The notes below the pieces were generated by a model. It did not search any database. It saw only the letters and a list, made by a program, of their open reading frames with translations, and had not been told where the DNA came from. A DNA stretch of 13,230 nt from DASYML01 sp036009045 (GTDB lineage Bacteria > Acidobacteriota > Blastocatellia > Pyrinomonadales > Pyrinomonadaceae), in the NCBI GenBank assembly GCA_036009045.1, contig DASYML010000206.1:1-13230 (forward strand). Reading direction: 5' to 3'. Positions 1-5,955 of the stretch are shown piece after piece (position 1 is the stretch's first letter; every line of letters starts with the position of its first letter). The translations under genes were made by a program, and so were the position numbers.

Positions 1-49
1 GAGGCCGTCAAAGGAACGTTGATACACTTGGAGCCGGACGCTGCCACGC

Positions 50-71
50 TTGCACTTTCTTTATTGTGCAA
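50..71. promoter_or_regulatory. 22-bp inverted repeat upstream of yebC
   Basis: TTGCAC (50-55) and GTGCAA (66-71) are perfect inverted half-sites separated by 10 bases of A/T-rich sequence. The centre-to-centre distance is 16 bp, about one and a half helical turns. The repeat lies about 28 bp upstream of the proposed yebC -35 box. It could be a dimeric regulator's operator. It could also be the terminator hairpin of a gene to the left, because TTT follows the second arm. I cannot decide between these, and bases 1-49 show no recognisable gene end. Confidence 0.3.
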
Positions 72-98
72 TTTGGTATACCAGCGAAGTAGTCATAG

Positions 99-128
99 TT
101 GCGGGCGGTAAAATGCGCGTGATATATT
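99..128 (+). promoter_or_regulatory. Probable promoter of yebC (extended -10)
   Basis: TATATT at 123-128 matches five of six -10 positions and is preceded by TGA at 120-122, which gives an extended -10 element. TTGCGG at 99-104 is a weak -35 at 18 bp spacing. Transcription would start near 135, leaving a leader of about 45 nt. An AAGGA ribosome-binding site (164-168) lies 11 nt before the yebC ATG. Confidence 0.5.
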
Positions 129-179
129 CCAAGCCCGCTCAAGACTTAGAAAAAAACTTATTCAAGGAACATCATCAAA

Positions 180-923
180 ATGTCTGGACACTCCAAGTGG
201 CATACTATCAAACACAAAAAAGGCGCGCTCGATGCCAAGCGCGGCAAGGTTTTTACCAAGCTCATTAAAGAGATTACGGTCGCGGCGCGCACGGGCGGCG
301 GCGACGAAACCGCCAACGCGCGCCTGCGTAAGGCCGTCTCCGATGCCAAGGCCGCCAACATGCCCAACGACACCATCGCCCGCGCCATCAAACGCGGCAC
401 GGGCGCGGAAGAGGGCGTCACCTATGAAGAGATTACTTACGAGGGTTATGGTCCGGGCGGCGTCGCCATCATGATTGATTCGATGACGGACAATCGCAAC
501 CGCACCGTCGCGGAGATCAGGCACATCTTCGGCAAGAACGGCGGCAACATGGGCGCGTCCGGCTCCGTCAGTTACCTCTTCGATAAAAAGGGCTACATCG
601 TCGTGGATAAATCTGTGAAGTCCGAAGACGATCTCTTCGACATCGTGACGGACGCGGGCGCGGAGGATTTGAGAGACGACCAGGACAACTTTGAGATTAT
701 CACCGCGCCCGAAAATTTCGACGCCGTCCTCACAGCCGTCAAGAGCGCTGGCATCGAACCGCAACTCGCGGAGGTCGAAATGGTCCCGCAGAACTACGTC
801 AAACTCGCTGGCAATGACGCGCGCCAGATGCTCAAACTGATGGAAGCCCTCGAAGACCATGACGACGTGCAAAAGGTCTCCGCCAACTTCGACATTGACG
901 AAGCGGACATGGCCGGAGCGTGA
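180..923 (+). CDS. yebC: YebC/PmpR/TACO1-family protein
   Basis: This 247-residue protein has the family's usual length and is recognisable end to end. The N-terminus MSGHSKWHTIKHKKGALDAK is the family signature, followed by KVFTKLIKEI (residues 23-32). The central segment EGYGPGGVAIMID and the later NGGNMGASGSVSYLF are also diagnostic. YebC proteins are cytosolic. They were described first as DNA-binding transcriptional regulators, and more recent work on YebC and mitochondrial TACO1 links the family to translation of proline-rich stretches. Nothing here separates the two roles. The ATG is supported by AAGGA 11 nt upstream and by the universal MSGHSKW start. The stop is followed immediately by palindromic repeat A, and ruvC comes next, the classic yebC-ruvC order. 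A long minus-strand reading frame over the gene is an antisense shadow. Confidence 0.97.
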   Translation: MSGHSKWHTIKHKKGALDAKRGKVFTKLIKEITVAARTGGGDETANARLRKAVSDAKAANMPNDTIARAIKRGTGAEEGVTYEEITYEGYGPGGVAIMIDSMTDNRNRTVAEIRHIFGKNGGNMGASGSVSYLFDKKGYIVVDKSVKSEDDLFDIVTDAGAEDLRDDQDNFEIITAPENFDAVLTAVKSAGIEPQLAEVEMVPQNYVKLAGNDARQMLKLMEALEDHDDVQKVSANFDIDEADMAGA

Positions 924-928
924 AAAGC

Positions 929-1037
929 AGTGACGAGTGACAAGTGACAAACAACAAAAATGTGTGACTGGTCGCTGATAACTCATCGTTGATAACTCAT
1001 CGCTTATCTTTCAACTTGTCACCTGTCACTTGTCACT
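929..1037. repeat. Palindromic heptamer repeat A (AGTGACR words)
   Basis: The left arm (929-950) consists of 7-mers AGTGACG, AGTGACA, AGTGACA. The right arm (1016-1037) is its reverse complement with 20 of 22 positions matching. The central part carries a tandem duplication of 14 nt (976-989 and 990-1003, 13 of 14 identical), which is exactly two 7-mers. The element starts six bases after the yebC stop and ends 8 nt before the ruvC start codon. An RNA copy would fold into a long hairpin with about 20 pairs between the outer arms, so it could attenuate or stabilise the yebC-ruvC transcript. Confidence 0.85.
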
Positions 1038-1045
1038 ACTTTCTT

Positions 1046-1597
1046 ATGCGTGTATTAGGAATTGATCCGGGCAGCGAGACGACCGGCTGGGGCGTGGTCG
1101 AGGGCGACGGGCATCGTTATCGTCTGGTTGAATACGGGACGGTGAAGGCCAGCCCGCGCGAGAAATTTCCGGCGCGACTTTTGAAAATATACGTGGGTCT
1201 GGAAGCGGTGATAGAGCGTTTGAAGCCGGATGCCTGCGCCATCGAAGAGGCTTTCTATGCCAACAACGTGAAGGTCGCGCTCAAACTCGGACAGGTGCGC
1301 GGGGTGGCTCTGCTCGCCGCCGAGCGCGTTTCATTAGAGATTTCGGAGTACAGCCCGCGACTGGTCAAGCAGACGGTCGTCGGCTATGGCAACGCCGAAA
1401 AGCATCAGGTGCAGGAGATGGTCCGCGTGCTGCTCTCGCTCGGCGCTGTGCCCGAACCGCATGACGCGGCGGACGCACTCGCACTCGCCATCTGTCATTT
1501 TCATCACGCGGGCACTCAGGGGCGTATTCTCGCCGCAGAGGCCCGCATCAAAATGTCCCGGACTTCGCCTGCGACTCGCCGCCGCGCGTCCCGCTAA
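1046..1597 (+). CDS. ruvC: Holliday junction resolvase RuvC
   Basis: This is the endonuclease that cuts four-way DNA junctions symmetrically after RuvAB branch migration. The 183-residue product opens MRVLGIDPGSETTGWG, the RNase H-like first strand of RuvC. The four acidic catalytic residues are all visible: D7, E67 in AIEEAFYANN, and D140 and D143 in HDAADALA. LGQVRG (82-86) is also typical. I chose the ATG at 1046 because the family begins directly with MRxLGIDPG. A TTG 57 nt upstream is in frame but would translate part of repeat A. No Shine-Dalgarno sequence precedes the ATG; the repeat runs up to it and leaves only CTTTCTT-like bases. ruvA and ruvB, often adjacent in other bacteria, are not in the window. 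The tail after residue 160 is basic and variable. The stop is followed by 88 nt before the next gene. Confidence 0.96.
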   Translation: MRVLGIDPGSETTGWGVVEGDGHRYRLVEYGTVKASPREKFPARLLKIYVGLEAVIERLKPDACAIEEAFYANNVKVALKLGQVRGVALLAAERVSLEISEYSPRLVKQTVVGYGNAEKHQVQEMVRVLLSLGAVPEPHDAADALALAICHFHHAGTQGRILAAEARIKMSRTSPATRRRASR

Positions 1598-1652
1598 ACA
1601 ACACCCGCGCGCGCAACCAAAAGGCCCCCGGCGAGCATGTCGCCAACAGTCA

Positions 1653-1679
1653 ACCTCCACCCTAACTTTTGAAGGAGGT
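1653..1679 (+). promoter_or_regulatory. Hairpin that can mask the Shine-Dalgarno site of the SH3-like gene
   Basis: ACCTCC (1653-1658) is a perfect complement of GGAGGT (1674-1679), and the loop between them is 15 nt. AAGGAGG (1672-1678), at an ideal 7 nt from the ATG at 1686, is the strongest ribosome-binding site in the window. Pairing would hide nearly all of it. This suggests translational control, for example by temperature, a protein, or ribosomes arriving from ruvC. The stem is only six pairs, so the effect may be modest. Confidence 0.4.
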
Positions 1680-1685
1680 CGGACT

Positions 1686-2483
1686 ATGTTCAAGAGACCC
1701 GCCGAATCTCATTTAGCGATGTTCATCAGAGCGAGTTTTCTCACTTTATTAATCACAGCCTGTCCTGCTTTACTGGTCCAGAATATCCACGCTCAAAAAC
1801 GGCGCGCGGCGCGTGCGGGCGAGCGCGCGACAGCAGCAGCGGCGGCGGCGGTCGTCGTCGTGGATGAGAGACTGGCTGTTTTACGTGATGCGCCGGACCT
1901 CTCTGCCAATTTGCTTCAACGTTTGAGCCGTGGGCGCGCGGTCACGTTCGCAGGTTGGAAGCGCGCGCCCGACGGGCTGGTGTTTTACAGGGTGATGGTC
2001 ACGCGGCGCATCGGCGGTTGGTTGCAGAGCGAGGCGGTCGCCTCAAACGCGCGTGCGGGTGATGATGAGAGACTGCTGCGGTTGATACGCGGCTCGGATA
2101 ATTTTGACAGGGTCGCGCGGGCGCGCATTTTTCTGGACCTGTACGGCAGATCGCCCCTGCGCCCGGCGGTCCTCTTGCTGTACGGCGCGGCGGCGGAAGA
2201 GGCCGCAGAGAATCTCTCGCGCGAGGCCCGGAGGCGGCTCGACGAGCGTGAGATGCTGGCGGGCGGCGCTCCGCTCTACAGTTATTTCCTGAATTACAAC
2301 GGGCTGGACCGCTATCGCAAGCAGGGCATCGCTTTCGTCTTCGCGCGCGAGGCCAGGCGATTTCATTATGACGGCCAAAGCTGGCGCGAAATTCTGCGTC
2401 GCTACCCGCGCAGTTCAGAGGCGTTGGAGGCCGGGCAGAGACTCAAGGCGTTGGCGGCTCTGGACGCGAGACAGGACCAGTAA
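1686..2483 (+). CDS. Secreted SH3-like domain protein with helical C-terminus
   Basis: The product has 265 residues. Residues 1-37 form a signal sequence: a basic start, a hydrophobic core around 13-33, and a likely cut after NIHA (34-37). An ITAC tetrad ending at C26 also resembles a lipobox, so a lipoprotein is possible. A run of alanines and valines (50-59) leads into a bacterial SH3-like domain (about 59-118: VVVVDERLAVLRDAPD, then GRAVTFAGWKR, then GGWLQSEAV). Such domains often bind cell-wall peptides or other ligands. The remainder (125-265) is helical and charged. It ends with SWREILRRYPRSSEALEA, resembling the last helix pair of a tetratricopeptide unit. The start is fixed by AAGGAGG 7 nt upstream; longer in-frame extensions would overlap ruvC in another frame. 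The gene lies 88 nt after ruvC and may be its operon partner. The precise function is unknown. Confidence 0.8.
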   Translation: MFKRPAESHLAMFIRASFLTLLITACPALLVQNIHAQKRRAARAGERATAAAAAAVVVVDERLAVLRDAPDLSANLLQRLSRGRAVTFAGWKRAPDGLVFYRVMVTRRIGGWLQSEAVASNARAGDDERLLRLIRGSDNFDRVARARIFLDLYGRSPLRPAVLLLYGAAAEEAAENLSREARRRLDEREMLAGGAPLYSYFLNYNGLDRYRKQGIAFVFAREARRFHYDGQSWREILRRYPRSSEALEAGQRLKALAALDARQDQ

Positions 2484-2504
2484 AGTTTGATTGCAAAAAG
2501 GGTG

Positions 2505-2533
2505 TTGCAAAATCCTGCGCGCGCGGTTAGATT
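2505..2533 (+). promoter_or_regulatory. Candidate promoter of the LysW-like gene
   Basis: TTGCAA (2505-2510) and TAGATT (2528-2533) are separated by exactly 17 bp, and each matches four of six consensus positions. Transcription would start near 2540, giving a leader of about 95 nt. That leader contains AAGGAACG twice (near 2575 and 2610) before the GGAGG site used by the gene. The match is moderate, and read-through from the SH3-like gene is an alternative. Confidence 0.35.
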
Positions 2534-2633
2534 GACGGCTGTTCAAGTAAAAATAGAGGTAGAGGTCTCTCCCAAGGAACGAGCGGGACTAGCGCCACTG
2601 CCGTCCAACAAGGAACGTGGAGGTATAAGGAAA

Positions 2634-2819
2634 GTGCCGACCGGAACATGCCCCGAATGCGATGCCGATGTTCACGTTGATACGGATGCGGACAAAGGCG
2701 ATACCGTCTCGTGCGAAGAGTGCGGGACAGACCTTGAATTAGTCGGACTCGATCCCGTCGAACTGGACATCGTCGAAGACGACGACCTTGACGACGACGA
2801 TGAAGATGAGGATTTTTAA
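2634..2819 (+). CDS. LysW-like zinc-ribbon protein lacking the terminal Glu
   Basis: This 61-residue acidic protein has two zinc knuckles, C6-P-E-C9 and C27-E-E-C30. They are followed by GTDLELVGLDPVELDIVE, the hallmark of LysW (also called the alpha-aminoadipate carrier protein). Canonical LysW ends in EDWGE, and the side-chain carboxyl of that final glutamate carries the lysine or arginine precursor. Here the tail is DDDDEDEDF and ends in phenylalanine, so the classical carrier role is doubtful. I chose the GTG at 2634 because GGAGG (2619-2623) lies 10 nt upstream and the zinc ribbon then begins at residue 5, as in the family. A TTG at 2487 would add 49 residues unlike any LysW. No lysX, lysZ or other pathway genes are nearby, so this is an orphan copy. 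It could be a paralogue with another partner or a general zinc-ribbon scaffold. Confidence 0.8.
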   Translation: MPTGTCPECDADVHVDTDADKGDTVSCEECGTDLELVGLDPVELDIVEDDDLDDDDEDEDF

Positions 2820-2822
2820 AGG

Positions 2823-2954
2823 CAGTGCCAAGTGACGAGTGATAAGTGACGAGTTAAAGACAAGTGATGAGTGATCAGTCATGAGTGATGAGAAAAAGCA
2901 TATCTCTTATTACTCATCACTTCTTCTTCCTGCTTGTCACTTATCACTGCTTTT
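2823..2954. repeat. Palindromic heptamer repeat B (AGTGAYR words)
   Basis: Outer arms 2838-2853 and 2933-2948 pair at 15 of 16 positions. Inner arms 2862-2873 and 2911-2922 pair at 11 of 12. The arms are built from 7-mers such as AGTGACG, AGTGATA and AGTGATG. The repeat lies between convergent genes, so a transcript from either side would fold into a long hairpin; it could serve as a bidirectional terminator. Its right edge enters the reading frame of the VWFA gene and provides that gene's stop codon. On the minus strand it begins AAAAGCAGTGA, exactly as repeat A begins after yebC, so A and B belong to one family. Confidence 0.85.
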
Positions 2955-4010
2955 GTATCCGGGGCGGCTCTGGCGGATGGTCAGGCCGTGTGGAGCTTCG
3001 ATACGGATGGTGTGGAATTGACCGTCCCGGCGTTTCTCATCCGTTGGATAAAAGGCTATCACGTAGGCGTTTGTGACCTCCTCCGCGAGCGCGCGAAAGA
3101 GTGGTTGATAATCCCTGTCGTTGGCATAGACGCTGGTTCCCCCTGTCTTTTCGGTGAGGCCGCTGACATCGAGCGGGGTCGGCAAGGGCGTGCGCTCGGT
3201 TGAGGCCAGCAGTCTCGAATAAGAGGGCAGCGTGACGGTGTAGATGCTCACGTCCGCAGCGTTGGCGCGCTCTATGACGGTCTGCGCGGAAACCGTATCG
3301 CCGACGGGAAAGCCGTCCGTCACGACCACCACCGCGCGCTTCATCAAGCGGCGCTCGCGCGTGCGCGGCGCATGGCGCACGAGCAGTCTGATCGCATCGT
3401 CAACCGCATCGTAAGTGTGCGTTGAAAGTCCGTTCGGCTCGCGCGCCAATCGCTCGAAAGCCTTGTCCAATTTCTGCGTGTCGCTGGTGAAGTTCTGAAG
3501 CGTCTTGACGTTCATCCCGAACGTCATCACGGCATAGAGCGTCGCGTGCTCGGAGAGTTGCCTGGAAAAAGCCTGCAATGCGCCGCGCAGCCGGACCATC
3601 TCTTCGCCGGTCATGCTGCCTGAAACATCGAGCGTGAAGACGATGGCGACCGGACGCTCCATCCCGCTCCTCTTTTCGACGTTGAAGAAAGAGATGGGGC
3701 GTTCCTTTCCGTCCTCGTAAAGCTTGAAGTCTTCCTGGCGCAGGTTGCGCACGGGTTGCCCTTCAGCATCCGTCACGGTGACATCCACGGGCACGAGGTC
3801 CGTGTCCACGCGTATGACTTCATCAGGCTCGCCCTGCGGGTCCGGCGGCGTGACGCGGCGCGGGCGTTGCGCGTTCGTCGGATTCTGGTCCTGTCCCTGC
3901 GCCGTCGCAGCGGCGGGTGCCAGTATTCCTACGGCGAAGGCTCCGAGCAGGAGCACGAAGCAGCGTAGAAGGCGAAGGGCGCGGCGCAGATGTTGAACAG
4001 GTACGGGCAT
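2937..4010 (-). CDS. Secreted VWFA-domain protein (Acidobacteria-type)
   Basis: The product has 357 residues. Residues 1-38 form a signal peptide with a basic start, a hydrophobic stretch 16-36, and a cut after ATA. A proline-rich linker follows. A short beta domain (about 66-112) contains VPVDVTVTDAEGQPVRNLRQ and DFKLYEDGKERPISFF, typical of the VWFA-related domain family first described in Acidobacteria. The von Willebrand A domain (about 120-320) keeps its metal-binding motif: D128, S130 and S132 in DVSGSM, a threonine near 197-199, and D232 in VVVTDG. The C-terminal AFYPTDEKRRDGQFHTIRI is also family-typical. Such proteins are thought to be periplasmic or surface adhesion and assembly modules; the ligand is unknown. 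The ATG has no strong Shine-Dalgarno site, but no other methionine lies before residue 117 and the signal peptide supports it. The last codons (SSDK and stop) come from repeat B. Confidence 0.9.
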   Translation of the reverse strand: MPVPVQHLRRALRLLRCFVLLLGAFAVGILAPAAATAQGQDQNPTNAQRPRRVTPPDPQGEPDEVIRVDTDLVPVDVTVTDAEGQPVRNLRQEDFKLYEDGKERPISFFNVEKRSGMERPVAIVFTLDVSGSMTGEEMVRLRGALQAFSRQLSEHATLYAVMTFGMNVKTLQNFTSDTQKLDKAFERLAREPNGLSTHTYDAVDDAIRLLVRHAPRTRERRLMKRAVVVVTDGFPVGDTVSAQTVIERANAADVSIYTVTLPSYSRLLASTERTPLPTPLDVSGLTEKTGGTSVYANDRDYQPLFRALAEEVTNAYVIAFYPTDEKRRDGQFHTIRIEAPHGLTIRQSRPGYKSSDK

Positions 4011-4050
4011 AACTTTTGACGGGCCGGAAGAGAGCTATGATGACGAAATG

Positions 4051-4079
4051 ATTATAAGAAGTTGCGTCGGCTTTCGCCA
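4051..4079 (-). promoter_or_regulatory. Probable promoter of the VWFA gene
   Basis: On the minus strand a perfect TATAAT lies at 4056-4051. TGGCGA (4079-4074), 17 bp upstream, is a weak -35 with three of six matches. The start of transcription would be near 4044, leaving a leader of about 34 nt before the ATG at 4010. The call rests mainly on the exact -10 box and its sensible distance. Confidence 0.5.
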
Positions 4080-4128
4080 GAAGTTTGAGTAGTAGGTCAA
4101 TTTAAGTTGAGAGAGTATGAAAGAGGAG

Positions 4129-4213
4129 TTCACCACCGCAGACACAGAGCGCACAGAGTCAGCACAGAGCTTATATGCTTATCTCTGTGCGTCCTCTGTG
4201 TCTCTGTGGTGAA
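4129..4213. repeat. Palindromic repeat C (CACAGAG words)
   Basis: The left arm (4129-4158) begins TTCACCACCGCAGACACAGA. The right arm (4183-4213) is its near-perfect reverse complement and ends CTCTGTGGTGAA. Both contain repeated CACAGAG words, and the loop is 24 nt. From memory, dispersed TTCACCACAGAGACACAGAG elements of this kind occur in many unrelated bacterial genomes. Here the element separates two outward-facing promoters, so it could insulate them or be a neutral insertion. Confidence 0.85.
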
Positions 4214-4342
4214 TCTCACCATCACATACACTCAAGATTAAGCTAACTCACTACCGAAGTTTGGCGAAGGGCAACACGCAGCCTGGTGTGGGCATCAACC
4301 TCGAAGGGCCTGTGCGGTCCTGTCTATGCGGCACGGCCCGCG

Positions 4343-4351
4343 TGTTATAAT
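4343..4351 (+). promoter_or_regulatory. Extended -10 promoter for the 4422 gene
   Basis: TGTTATAAT combines a perfect TATAAT (4346-4351) with the TGN extension (4343-4345). No good -35 is present, which is acceptable for extended -10 promoters. The start would be near 4358, giving a leader of about 64 nt before the ATG at 4422. This also argues against translation starting at the upstream in-frame ATG at 4326, which lies before the promoter. Confidence 0.6.
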
Positions 4352-4421
4352 ATCATTACTCAGAGCCATCGAGGGCTTTCCCGAAAGGTCTTTCACACAC
4401 GGTTTAGAGAATCAAAAGGTT

Positions 4422-5060
4422 ATGAAGAGATTTCAAGTCGCGTGCGTGTTTTTTTGCATGTTCCTCATCTTGCTGGCGACGAGCGGCTTCGCGCAGAAGA
4501 ATACTCTGACGACGGGCGGCATCAAAGGGAAGGTGCGCGCGGAGAGCGGCGGAGGCGTGTCGGGCGTCGTAGTCATCGCGCGCCAGGGCGAGCGCGAGGT
4601 GACGCGCGTCGAGAGCAATCACAAAGGCGAATTTATCCTGACGGGACTCGCGCCGGGAGTTTACGGTCTGACGTTTCGCAAGCCCGGCCTGAGCGTCGGC
4701 ACGCTTGAGGACATCGAAGTGCGCGCCGGAAAGCCGCGCGAGTTGCCCGACCGGCTCATCCTGAAAATTGATGAAGGCACGCTGGCCTTCGTGCGCGGCA
4801 GCGTCTTTAATACCGAGGGACGCAGCGTCCAGGGCGCGCGTGTCGAACTCGCCCGTCTGCAATCCGACGGCACTATGAAAAAGCTTGAGAGCCGGGTTAG
4901 CAACGAGACAGGCTCTTTCGTTTTCCGGCTCACACCCGAAACGGCGAAGTATCGCATCACGGTCAAAGCTGATGGGGCCGGACCCGTCTCGAAGGACGTA
5001 GAGGTGGACGGCGCAGCCGTGTATCGCGTCGCACTCTCCTTATCGCCAGCGCCCAAGTGA
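4422..5060 (+). CDS. Secreted carboxypeptidase-regulatory-like protein
   Basis: The product has 212 residues. Residues 1-24 form a signal peptide (MKRF, then a long hydrophobic core, cut after SGFA). Two beta-sandwich modules of the carboxypeptidase-regulatory-like/SpaA type follow. The first (about 32-115) includes GGIKGKVRAESGGGVSGVVV, NHKGEFILTGLAPGVYGLTF and a closing LPDRLILKI. The second (about 120-208) includes AFVRGSVFNTEGRSVQGARV, NETGSFVFRLTPETAKYRIT and a closing YRVALSLSP. There is no peptidase catalytic domain, so this is a binding or structural module in the periplasm or on the surface, and the ligand is unknown. I chose the ATG at 4422 because the signal peptide starts there and the promoter lies between it and the longer in-frame start at 4326. 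The Shine-Dalgarno site is weak (AAAAGG very close to the ATG). The next gene starts 41 nt after the stop. Confidence 0.82.
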   Translation: MKRFQVACVFFCMFLILLATSGFAQKNTLTTGGIKGKVRAESGGGVSGVVVIARQGEREVTRVESNHKGEFILTGLAPGVYGLTFRKPGLSVGTLEDIEVRAGKPRELPDRLILKIDEGTLAFVRGSVFNTEGRSVQGARVELARLQSDGTMKKLESRVSNETGSFVFRLTPETAKYRITVKADGAGPVSKDVEVDGAAVYRVALSLSPAPK

Positions 5061-5101
5061 CGGGGGCCTGATGAACCGCCGCGCGAGCGCGTCAACTTTT
5101 G

Positions 5102-5377
5102 ATGAGCGATGACAAACACACACAGCCTGATACGCGCGAAGAGTTTCTGACCGCGCGCCAACTCGCAGCCGTCATGCAGGTCAGCGAAGCGACCGTGCGC
5201 CGTCTCGCACGCACAGGACGCATCCCCTCTGTTCGTCTCACACCACGCCTCATACGTTTTCATCTTCAGTCCGTCCGCGAAGCCCTCGACGGCGCGCACC
5301 GTTCGCGCCCGCGCCATAAAGCAACCGAACAGGAAGCGGACGAAAGCCCGCAACTATCGTTCGCGGATTTGCTCTAA
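5102..5377 (+). CDS. Small excisionase/MerR-type HTH DNA-binding protein
   Basis: The product has 91 residues. Residues 14-62 (EFLTARQLAAVMQVSEATVR, then RLARTGRIPSVRLTPRLIRF) form the winged helix-turn-helix seen in excisionase-like and MerR-type proteins. The recognition helix is around 28-37 and the wing around 41-54. The C-terminus (68-91) is polar and probably disordered. No integrase, phage gene or attachment site lies nearby. A role as a local transcription factor is therefore more likely than site-specific recombination, but the target is unknown. The ATG at 5102 follows a TTG at 5099, and no Shine-Dalgarno site is visible. Its position 41 nt after the secreted-protein gene suggests one transcript. 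It converges with the 5389 gene across only 11 nt, with no clear terminator hairpin between them. Confidence 0.78.
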   Translation: MSDDKHTQPDTREEFLTARQLAAVMQVSEATVRRLARTGRIPSVRLTPRLIRFHLQSVREALDGAHRSRPRHKATEQEADESPQLSFADLL

Positions 5378-5388
5378 GATTATTTTGC

Positions 5389-5955
5389 TTATCTGTTCTT
5401 GCGTCTCGCCCCGGCCGCGAGCGCGGAGATGTCCAGCCATTGCCCGTCGCGTTTGATGTAGATGCGCGGCTGGCGGACCGGAAATTTTTGGGCGAAGCGC
5501 GGGTTGCTTGCGAGGAAGCGCTTGACGGTCGCGCGGTCGCCCGTCGCCACACGCCATTTGCCGTCCTCGCGCACGAGATATTGCTGCGCGACGATCTTGC
5601 CTTCGCTTTGAATCGGCTGGAGGACGCGCCCGTAAAAGACCGTGTCAACTACGGCGAGGTCGCCGGATGTGCGCACCATGCCGATATCTATGCGTTCGAG
5701 TTCATACATGTTGCGCGTCCGTTGCAGCATGCTCGTGAACCGCTCGCGCGAGATACGCGCCCTCGAAGCGTTCGGCAAAAGGTCGTACAAATCGCCGTAC
5801 TGTCCAGACTTCAACTGCTCGAACACGCTCTGGACCACGCCGCGAACTTCCGACTCGTCCGACACGGCGGGCGCTGCGAAGGTCAGCGAAGCGGACATCA
5901 AAAGCAGGACCAGAACGCTCGACAGCGCCGCGTATCTTTTAACTCTCGTCCACAT
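5389..5955 (-). CDS. Secreted NTF2-like hypothetical protein
   Basis: The product has 188 residues from the chosen ATG. Residues 1-28 form a signal peptide (MWTRVKR, hydrophobic 9-27, cut near TFA). The mature part begins with SEVRGVVQSVFEQLKSGQYG, then YDLLPNASRARISRERF, later GDLAVVDTVFYGRVL and VREDGKWRVATGD. This helix-helix-strand layout with a late DGKWR strand fits the SnoaL/NTF2-like fold, as in lumazine-binding-like or DUF4878-like proteins. No catalytic residues are evident. A basic tail (RRKNR) ends the protein. The start overlaps the end of the upstream gene by 17 nt, which implies translational coupling. Two ATG codons farther upstream (ending at 5976 and 5979) would also be in frame and would lengthen the basic N-terminus. 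It is the last gene of the four-gene minus-strand operon. Confidence 0.72.
   Translation of the reverse strand: MWTRVKRYAALSSVLVLLLMSASLTFAAPAVSDESEVRGVVQSVFEQLKSGQYGDLYDLLPNASRARISRERFTSMLQRTRNMYELERIDIGMVRTSGDLAVVDTVFYGRVLQPIQSEGKIVAQQYLVREDGKWRVATGDRATVKRFLASNPRFAQKFPVRQPRIYIKRDGQWLDISALAAGARRKNR

Larger units (their letters stand above)
4011..4421. other. Divergent intergenic region without a gene
   Basis: This 411-nt gap separates the minus-strand VWFA gene from the plus-strand carboxypeptidase-regulatory-like gene. It holds a minus-strand promoter candidate near 4051-4079, repeat C (4129-4213) in the middle, and a plus-strand extended -10 promoter at 4343-4351. Reading frames that start at 4286 and 4326 run into the downstream gene but lack coding character in this gap, so I treat them as leader sequence. 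I see no RNA gene. Confidence 0.6.

Noticed and set aside
162..986. Long minus-strand open frame opposite yebC
   Set aside because: It lies antisense to a clear YebC gene and its predicted protein has no recognisable domain; high-GC codon use produces such shadows.
1386..1685. N-terminal extension of the SH3-like gene into ruvC
   Set aside because: It would add 100 residues of arginine-rich sequence in a second frame of ruvC. The signal peptide and AAGGAGG place the start at 1686.
4286..4708. Plus-strand frame of 140 codons ahead of the secreted beta-sandwich gene
   Set aside because: It begins before the extended -10 promoter and overlaps the convincing 4422 frame with arginine-rich low-quality protein.
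5345..5374. QLSF near the C-terminus of the HTH protein as a sliding-clamp binding motif
   Set aside because: The usual QLSLF-type pentapeptide is not matched and nothing else links the protein to replication.
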